From positions 50,218,333 to 50,282,332 of the forward strand of contig CM053141.1 of NCBI GenBank assembly GCA_028571685.1: a DNA stretch of 64,000 bases, given 5' to 3'. The stretch is from Heterohyrax brucei. Its lineage: Eukaryota; Chordata; Mammalia; Hyracoidea; Procaviidae. This document shows, in pieces, positions 57,063 to 64,000 of this stretch (position 1 is its first letter; each line of letters opens with the position of its first letter). The notes below the pieces were generated by a model. It ran no database searches. It had not been told where the DNA came from and worked only from the letters and a program-made list of their open reading frames with translations. The position numbers and the translations under genes are program-made.

Positions 57063-57649
57063 TGTTTTAGGCTGGATTATCTAGAGAAACAAAATCAAGT
57101 CTGATATGTCCCAAGTTCTGGATCAGAACAGAGGCCTCTCCCACTTCATGCAGCCATGAAAGCTGGCAAACCCAAGGTTAGCAGGTCACAGAGCAGGGTT
57201 TGTGCTCACAGGTTATGAAGGTCAGCAAAATCCCAAGATGGTAGGCAATACTACAAATTTTCTTCTGATTCACATAGCTGCAGCTGCTGGCAAACCCAGG
57301 ATCAGCATGTGGGGGCACAGGACTCTTACATAGGCTATGGAGACCTATGAGTACGAACATCAACAGGTAAGCTGCTAGCTCAAGTCCCAAGAACTGGAGA
57401 TCGGAAGACAAGAGAGAAGCAGCTGCTGGATCCACAACAAGCCAAAAACCTTGACAAGGTGAGCAGGGAGGAAGTAGCAGCAGAAGCTAGAGAGATGAAG
57501 GCTGAGGGGCCAGTGAGCCACCACAGGTCCCACTCCCACCAGTACCACTCAGCTGATTCCATGATGGGAGTGCTTACAATAGCATACGACTGCCAAAACA
57601 TTGAGAATCATGGGCCCAGCCAAGCTGACACACAGTCTTAACCATCACA
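57063..57649 (-). mobile_element. Solo LTR, ERVL/MLT2-like, antisense, in the RTE tail
   Basis: Minus strand starts TGTGATGGTTAAGACTGTGT and ends with CTAAAACA. A perfect 5-base target duplication TGGCA (57058-57062 and 57650-57654) splits an RTE terminus exactly. Blocks such as GGTGGGAGTGGGACCTGTGG are shared with 35540. The 60-, 73- and 85-codon frames inside are not genes. Confidence 0.9.
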
Positions 57650-57705
57650 TGGCACCTAACAACAACCACAGCAAAATACTTATTTAAATAGACATGAAAA
57701 TGGGG

Positions 57706-57890
57706 ATTGTTGTGGTTGTTGTTAGGTGGCCTTGAGTTGGTTCCAACTCATAGAGATGCTATGCACAACAGAATGAAACACTGTGTCGTCCTGTACCATG
57801 TCTACAATGTAGCCATTGTGTCAATCCATCTTGTTAGGGGTCTTCCTCTTTTCTGCTGACCCTCCACTCTACCAAGTGCACATGTGTCTA
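57706..57890 (-). mobile_element. RTE LINE 3'-end fragment, antisense
   Basis: GTTGTGGTTGTTGTTAGGTG (complement of the terminus), ATAGAGATGCTATGCACAAC, CTGCTGACCCTCCACTCTAC. Confidence 0.8.
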
Positions 57891-58317
57891 TGATTACTTT
57901 TAATTAGTAATAATCCACTGATAGAGAAGTCAGAATTATCTGGGGCCTGTTCATACTTTGTCTCCCCAGCATTTTCCAATTGCCCTGAGGATGTCTTCAA
58001 AGTGGAAAATCTTAGTCTACTGATATCAGCTTTTAGTACCAGATAAAAGTTTCATATTCCCTAGATATTTTGGAGCAGAAAGGTTTGTGAATCACTGTTT
58101 TTTTTTTTTTTTTTTTAACCCTTCTATGTGAAAATCTAGATTTAGATGATAGTCGTCTGTGCTAAGATAGTCCAAACATTTCACAGTTTCACATTTCAAT
58201 TCTTCAATGGCCTCCTGTACCTGAAGGACTGTCAAGGCTCTTTCTTCAGCCAGGATTTTGCTCTTGAGTGCTAGGCTCTTATCTCCAGATAAGATGTCCC
58301 TGTACCCTCCTCAAAAA

Positions 58318-58480
58318 AAAGCCCATTGCCATCAAGTCAATTCCGATTCACAGTGACACTATAGGATAGAACAGAGTTGCCACACAGAGCTTCCAAGGAG
58401 TGCCTGAAGGATTTGAACTGCTGACCTTTGGGTTAGCAGCTGTAGCTCTTAGCTACTACACCGCCAGGATTCCCTAGAGT
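58318..58480 (-). repeat. AfroSINE, antisense
   Basis: CCATTGCCATCAAGTCAATT, GGATAGAACAGAGTTGCCAC, CTACTACACCGCCAGGATTC. 57891-58317 is unassigned except for a T21 run at 58099-58119. Confidence 0.85.
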
Positions 58481-58499
58481 TCCCCAGTATGCCCAGATT

Positions 58500-59425
58500 C
58501 ACCATGCTTCAAATTGGACTTAGCAGCTTCCATTCCTTTTCAGTATTTCTAAACCTAAGGGTTGGTACTACTGCTTACACAGCTTCCCTTTAGGAAACCT
58601 GAAAGTCATTTTTAACTTTAATAGTTTTCTTCCTCTATTCTGTCAGTCATTGAGTTTTAAAAATTCCTAAAGGTATTTCCTACTCAGTGCTTATTTCTTC
58701 CACTATCAATACTGCCTTAATTTATATCTTCATCACTTTTTACCCAGAAAATTCTAAGTACTTTCCAAGGTTCCTTGCCTCCACAATCATGCTCTCTAGT
58801 CAATTTTCACAATGCGTTTGGAATGATTTTCCTGGCATACAAATAATGTCTCCAGAATAAAATACACAATTCTTAACAAGGCATGAAAGACTCCTGGTTT
58901 CCTTTCTAGTCTGAAGTTGTTTTGTTCTTTGTATCTTAAGATTTAGCAAGAATGCCAGAATTTCCTTTTACTTAACACATCGAATTAGCTTTCAGTAACT
59001 TGCCTTTAAGTTTGTTTTCACTTGCCTTCAAGGTAACTCCAGCTTTATCTTTTTCTGGCTCTTCTAAACAGATTAGGACTCTTTCCCATGTATTCCAGAT
59101 ATGCTTCCTTTACATCTGTATTGTATTTCACTATTCCTGGGCTCCTTGAAAGTATAGATCGTGACTGTTCTTCTTCCAGTCCTTAGGATATTGCACAATG
59201 TCTGGTATAGAGTAAACTGCCAAAAACCACACCCACTGCCACTGAGTCAATTCTGACTCATAGTAACCCTACAGGGTAGAATAGAACTGCTCCACAGAGT
59301 TTCCAAGGAGTACCTGATGGATTTGAACTGCTGACCTCTTTGTTAGGAGGTATAGCACTTAACCACTACACCACCAGGGTTTCCAGTACTTAGTAATGCT
59401 CAATAAATATGTGGCTAACAAAGAG
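58500..59425 (+). mobile_element. L2 LINE fragments, split by an AfroSINE
   Basis: ATGCTTCCTTTACATCTGTA, GGCTCCTTGAAAGTATAGAT, then after the SINE TAATGCTCAATAAATATGTG, the L2 3' terminus. Old and poorly conserved upstream. Confidence 0.5.
59222..59386 (-). repeat. AfroSINE, antisense, inserted in L2
   Basis: CTGCCACTGAGTCAATTCTG, GGTAGAATAGAACTGCTCCA, CTTAACCACTACACCACCAG. Complete and well preserved. Confidence 0.88.
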
Positions 59426-62099
59426 ATGCATACCCTTGACTACAACAGGCAACACGAGCAATTAAACTATGAATAAAATGAGACTTAACTAACTTTGGAA
59501 TTACAAACATATGGAGGATTCTCCTGGCATCACACATGATTGATTAGAATATTTTCAGATTATAACTCTATCCAAGTTGAATATATTGAACTTTTGGGGA
59601 AAATGCAGCTCGCAATTGTAGTGAATTATCACATAGGTGCAGTAAATTATAGACCTCAGCAGGCTAATCTCTGCTGTCTATTTTGTGTCTCCCCTCCCCC
59701 CACAATCAGTAGAACATTTTGTGTATCATATTTGTTCTCTTGTAAAAGGCACTGTGTGTGGGTGCTCTGATGTATAATTTGCCCATAAAGAAGTAAAACT
59801 ACTGCTAGAGAAAAATGTGCAAGCACATCTTCTTATATCTGGGGAAAAATATTACGTAACTGCCTTGAAACTCTTTGAAAAAGTTTTCTATCTTAAGACT
59901 TCCTCCACCAACACACACACTATTGCAACTGAAGTTATTAGGATTTTAGCATTATGTTTGTTCATTAATTCATTTAATGAACATTTACTGAATACCTAGT
60001 AATTGCCAGATATTGTCCCAGAAGCTGGGATTTCAAAAATAAATAATACAGAATCCTTATTCTTATAGGAATTATAGCCTAGTAAGAAAGGCAGGTCACT
60101 AAAGAGACAACTACAAGAATGATATGGATCACAGTAAGTGACTTGTGTAAAGCTTGGACTATACCATGTGACCCATCTCAATACAACAATGCTCCACAGG
60201 GTATAACATGCATGAGGAATCCAATCCAAAAATTAAAAATCAACTTATTAGAGTGTGTGTGTGTTCTTTTCAAAAGTACTAAAACATAATTATTTCATTA
60301 AGCATTGCAAAATAGCCTGAAAATATACTACACCCAACCATCTCCCAAAGTTAACCCTCACTTCTAACATTTTTTGCCCTATTAGACTGAAAAATGATGA
60401 CAGCTCATCATGTTTTCCTAACAGAGCTGAGAATCACTGAGTAAATTAAACATGTTTCTTGTTAATGCAAAAGAAAGTGAAACCATGATTACTAAGTTCC
60501 CTGGACCTAGAAAGTTAAAATTATGAAAAATACATTTGGTTACTAAAACGGAACAGGTAATAAAGACACCCTCCCCCCCCCCCCCACCCAAAAGAGTGAG
60601 AGAGAATTTAAGATAAATTTTTGGAATATTTTGGTTTAGGAAATTCTGAAATGAAAGCTTTTGGCTCTCAGCTGAATAGTGGCCACCAACTTTGAAAAAA
60701 TATTTGACTTCACAATCAACTGAATTCTAATTACAATGTACCTTTGGGTCAGTGTGAGTCAGTCATATGCTGATAATATGCTCTTCTCAAGATTGGGCAA
60801 TTTTTAGTGAGAGCATCACAAAATTATCATCCAAGTTTTCACCTTATACATATATGTTTTCCCTAAATTGCTTGACCACAGCTATTGACTTCATTCAATT
60901 TAGAGGGGGCAGGAGGTGGTAGGATGATATCGGCAGTTCTGGGAAAGGTTCTGCATGAAAAAAATATTTGAACTGAGTCTTAGAAGAGGGATAGGATACC
61001 TATAAATAAAGAAGGAAAGTGAAGGCATTCTTCCCTGCCTAGAGGAAGAGTTTGATAAAATGAGGGAGACTGAGGAAAGATATCAAAATAGTGTTCACAG
61101 AAAATCAAGTAACCATATAAAATTGGGGCACACAGTTCATTAAAGGATGTAGTGGGAGCTAACCCAAGATACATGTTTGGGAAAGGTGGTGAATTCTCTA
61201 AATGGCATGGCAAGGAGTTTCGAATTTGTCCTGGAAGGAATCATGAAGTGAATTACAGGATTGCAATTTTTGAAGTTGGAATGAATGAATGAATAATTAA
61301 ATGAACCATCTCTGCATTTGTCTTTCTCTCTCTCTTTTTTTTAAGAAACTGTTTTTGGATCTATCGCTTCTAAACACTGTTGAAACAACATATGTGTGGA
61401 AACGTGGGCTCACTGTATCTCTGCAAACTTTGGTTGTTGCCAAGTATGTAAGTATGCCTTTAAGATTATTGTCCAACTTATTATACAAGAGAAGCAGCAT
61501 ATATAAGGCAAGAACATTATGATTCTCTATTGGAGACTTCTAGTTACCACAATCATTAGCCAGGCACTTAGTGGCAGCTGAGACACCCACTAATGGCATG
61601 GCTGTTCAGCTCATACTGCGCTACACTACCTGAAAAGATCTTTGATTTCTGTGATGAAATTCAGAGGGGACATAAAGTACAGTAGAACCACAAACAATAT
61701 AATATACTGCAGACCTTTAGAAATATTTCCTATACATTATTTTCTCTTCCTCCCAGATGTCTTATAGAATAATTACGGCAGAGATTCTTGCTGCTATTGC
61801 AGAGAATAGGAAACTGAAGGTGAATGATTAAATTGTTTGCAGAAAGTCACATAGTTAGTGACAGTGAACCCTGGAAGGGAAACCCAGGTATTTTTAGTTG
61901 TAAGTTTACTGCTGTTTCTAAAATCTCACAGTGGGTCCTAGACATGTTTTGATACAAACATATAGGGATCAGCTGTGCGAGCAAGAAACAAAGTGAGGTC
62001 CACTGGAACAGCAAGAGTAATATGCACACTATACAAACACACAGATTCTTCTCCATACCAACACTGGTAATTAAGTCAGATGCATGTATATGAGCTGTC
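59426..62099. other. Intergenic with minor old repeats
   Basis: No gene. An L2-like piece at about 60005-60090 (CAGATATTGTCCCAGAAGCT), a C14-type run at 60573-60590, a TTCT patch at 61321-61341 and a MIR-like antisense piece at 61740-61870 (GGAAACTGAAGGTGAATGAT, AAGTCACATAGTTAGTGACA). The rest is unassigned. Confidence 0.5.
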
Positions 62100-62735
62100 T
62101 CAGTTTTCTATAATTGCTGTAACAGTTATATTACAAGTGGTTGGATTTAATAAAGAAAAATGAATTTTCTCACAGCTCAGGAAGCTAGAAGTCTGAATTC
62201 AGGGTGCCAGCTCCAGGGGAAGAGTTTCTGTCTTTGGTGGCTCTTGTGGGAGGTCTTTATATAAACCTTCCCTGGTTGAGGAGCTTCTTAGAGCAGGGAC
62301 CCAACGCCCAAGGACACACTGTTCACCTGGCTATTTCTTAGTGGCACAAGGCCTTATTTGGGGGGGGGGGGATGTTCTTTCTTTTTCTTTTTTTTTGTTT
62401 ATTTAATATGACTGAGTGAAAATGTACATTCCCGTATAAATTTACATGTCTCACTGGCAACACAAGGTCTTATTTTTGTTGTCTCTCTGATTGCTTCTTC
62501 TTTACATCTCAAAGGAGGTTGATTTAAAATAAACCCTAATCTTGTAGACTGAGTCTTGTCTCATTAAACTAACTGCCTCTAATCCTGCTTCATGATCATC
62601 GTAACTGTAGGATTTATAACATAAAGGCAATCATGTCAGGTGACAAAATGGTGAACAGTCACACAATACAGGGAACTGTGGACTAGCTAAGTTGACACAC
62701 ATTTTGAGGGGACACAGTTCATTTTAAAACATGAG
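62100..62735 (-). mobile_element. LTR (MaLR-like), antisense, with nested L1 tail
   Basis: Minus strand begins near AACTGTGTCCCCTCAAAATG and GTGTGTCAACTTAGCTAGTC, family blocks shared with 49645-49700. The other end is near TCAGTTTTCTATAATTGCTG. Interrupted at 62360-62455. Confidence 0.65.
62360..62455 (-). mobile_element. Very short L1 3' end nested in the LTR
   Basis: TTTCTTTTTCTTTTTTTTTG (poly-A complement) then ATTTAATATGACTGAGTGAA, as at 28816. Flanks GGCACAAGGCCTTATTT (62343-62359) and GGCAACACAAGGTCTTATTT (62456-62475) are an imperfect target duplication. It begins with a G11 run. Confidence 0.75.
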
Positions 62736-63302
62736 CTAAAGCAATTTACAGTGTTAAATGGCAGAGATTAATCATGCTGGAAAAATTATTAATTTGCGTT
62801 TATTTGTTTTTGGAGCTGTAGCATATGAAATTTGCCTGTGGAGCAGTTTTATCAGACAGAAGTTGCAGACAAAATTTAAGGAGGTCAAATGAGTGCTAAG
62901 GAAGAAAAATGCCCAAAGAAAAGTTAATAAAAAAAATTTATTTAATATGTCAATGATTATTTAAGTGGAACTTCACTTTGAAGTCTTAACTATTCCTGAG
63001 TGTTTTATTACGCCTTTTAAAAATCTGTCTTGATTATTTGTGATGGCGCATATATCTTAGCTCAGTTTCCTCTGTCCGGCTCTATTGTTTTAATCTGTCC
63101 CACATCCTTAATTTTATTCCTTGTTTAATACTTTCCCATCTCTTAACAGAAACACGCACACTTCTACGTAGAAGGCATTCACTAAATACAGTATATGCTC
63201 CACATTTGATATAAAGTCTAACAGCTTTATTTCCTTGAGAGAAACTATATGTTCATGAGCCATGATATAAAAAAAAGCAATAAAATTCTGAGCTAACTAA
63301 TC
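62736..63302. other. Unclassified sequence
   Basis: AT-rich; nothing recognised. Confidence 0.5.
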
Positions 63303-63462
63303 ACCCCAAACTTGTCACTGAGTTGCTTCCAACTCATAGTGATCCTATAGGACAGAGTAGAACTGCCCCATGGAATTTCCAAAAAGATCCTGGTGGATTT
63401 GAACTGCTGATCTTTTGTTTAGCAGCCACAGCACATAACCACTATACCATCAGGGTTCCCAG
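63303..63462 (-). repeat. AfroSINE, antisense
   Basis: CTTGTCACTGAGTTGCTTCC, GGACAGAGTAGAACTGCCCC, CATAACCACTATACCATCAG. Complete. Confidence 0.88.
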
Positions 63463-64000
63463 CTCTATTTAAAGAGAGTATATCATTTGGTAGGAGACAT
63501 ATATGAACTACATACATCCTATTGTGCACCTAGAAATGGGTCCCAGTACTTCATATTTCCTAGCACTTAGGAGGGTCTCACTAAATATTTAGCAGGTGGA
63601 TCAAGTCTGGCCATTTAATGGAAATATAATAAATATGATTATGTATATGTTTGTGTGTTTTAATTAAATGGGAGAGACAAATACATGCATCATCAAGTGG
63701 AGAAAAGCTTGTAAAATAAAGATTTAGGTGGGAAATGCTTTGAAAGGAAAAGTTTACTAGAAATTCAGAACTCAAACTTGGGCGTGAATGGGAAGTAGCT
63801 ATTTTCATGCCGTGTGACTAGCTTCTAATGTTTTCTTTTTTGGGTAATTCATTATGCAGATGTTGCTTCCTGGCATCAAAATGTCATTCAGGAATGTGAA
63901 TACACACAATAATAAGTAAACAATGTTCAAGTACATTCTTCAGACAGGTTAGAGTTACAAAATAAGTTTTACAAGGGTGAATGGTTTACCTCTTTCACTT
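63463..64000. other. Unclassified sequence to window end
   Basis: AT-rich; no gene or recognised repeat. Confidence 0.5.

Noticed and set aside
57178-57641. Frames of 60-85 codons on both strands
   Set aside because: Entirely inside the solo LTR 57063-57649.
1-64000. CRISPR arrays, operons, tRNA or rRNA genes, phage or plasmid systems
   Set aside because: The window is mammalian nuclear DNA. tRNA-like stretches are SINE heads, and repeated units are dispersed transposons with no regular spacing.

Overview
The window is nuclear DNA from a placental mammal and almost certainly from an afrotherian (elephant, hyrax or manatee side more likely than tenrec). The evidence is the repeat content: dozens of copies of a tRNA-derived AfroSINE whose tail reads like GAGTCGGATCCGACTCGACG, fragments of an RTE/BovB-type LINE ending in GGCACCTAACAACAAC, a lineage-specific L1, and ERVL/MaLR-type LTRs. 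Old eutherian L2, MIR and MLT1-like repeats lie underneath. There are no bacterial, phage, CRISPR or operon features.

The only protein-coding gene I can support is MRPS30 (mitochondrial ribosomal protein mL65, also PDCD9) on the + strand, bases 16305-25391. All five coding exons are present with GT/AG junctions and an unbroken frame: 16305-16881, 19147-19292, 21254-21359, 22463-22639 and 25093-25391. Together they encode 434 residues. A CpG-rich promoter with a GC box and CCAAT boxes precedes it. An AATAAA signal follows the stop by about 50 bases. The product is imported into mitochondria and built into the 39S ribosomal subunit.

Layout. 1-16.0 kb: intergenic, with RTE fragments, AfroSINEs, an ERVL-type solo LTR (3541-4118), an antisense L1 3' part (7.6-9.0 kb), an internally deleted mariner (9702-10248), L2 (11.1-12.6 kb) and a sense L1 3' part (13.7-15.3 kb). 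16.1-25.45 kb: MRPS30; intron 1 carries a dead IS630/Tc1-mariner-type transposase gene, and introns 2-4 carry RTE, LTR and SINE copies. 25.5-33.4 kb: a nearly complete antisense L1 with three nested insertions, starting just past the MRPS30 poly(A) signal. 33.4-42.3 kb: LTRs, including a complete 2,066-base non-autonomous LTR retrotransposon with a perfect 5-base target duplication (38516-40581). 42.3-49.6 kb: a sense L1 with an internal deletion, a nested L1 3' end (14-base target duplication) and a second LTR retrotransposon. 49.6-51.2 kb: stacked LTRs. 51.7-54.2 kb: RTE fragments in both orientations. 54.2-64.0 kb: scattered SINEs, L2, MIR, a third ERVL-type solo LTR (57063-57649) and an LTR with a small nested L1.

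Nearly all other open frames are chance frames or transposon remnants. I found no undescribed gene system. The most interesting material is the transposon archaeology: nested insertions with readable target duplications, two kinds of dead mariner-type DNA transposon, and AfroSINE/RTE tail relationships. Repeat boundaries are read by eye and are accurate to roughly 5-30 bases unless a target duplication is quoted.
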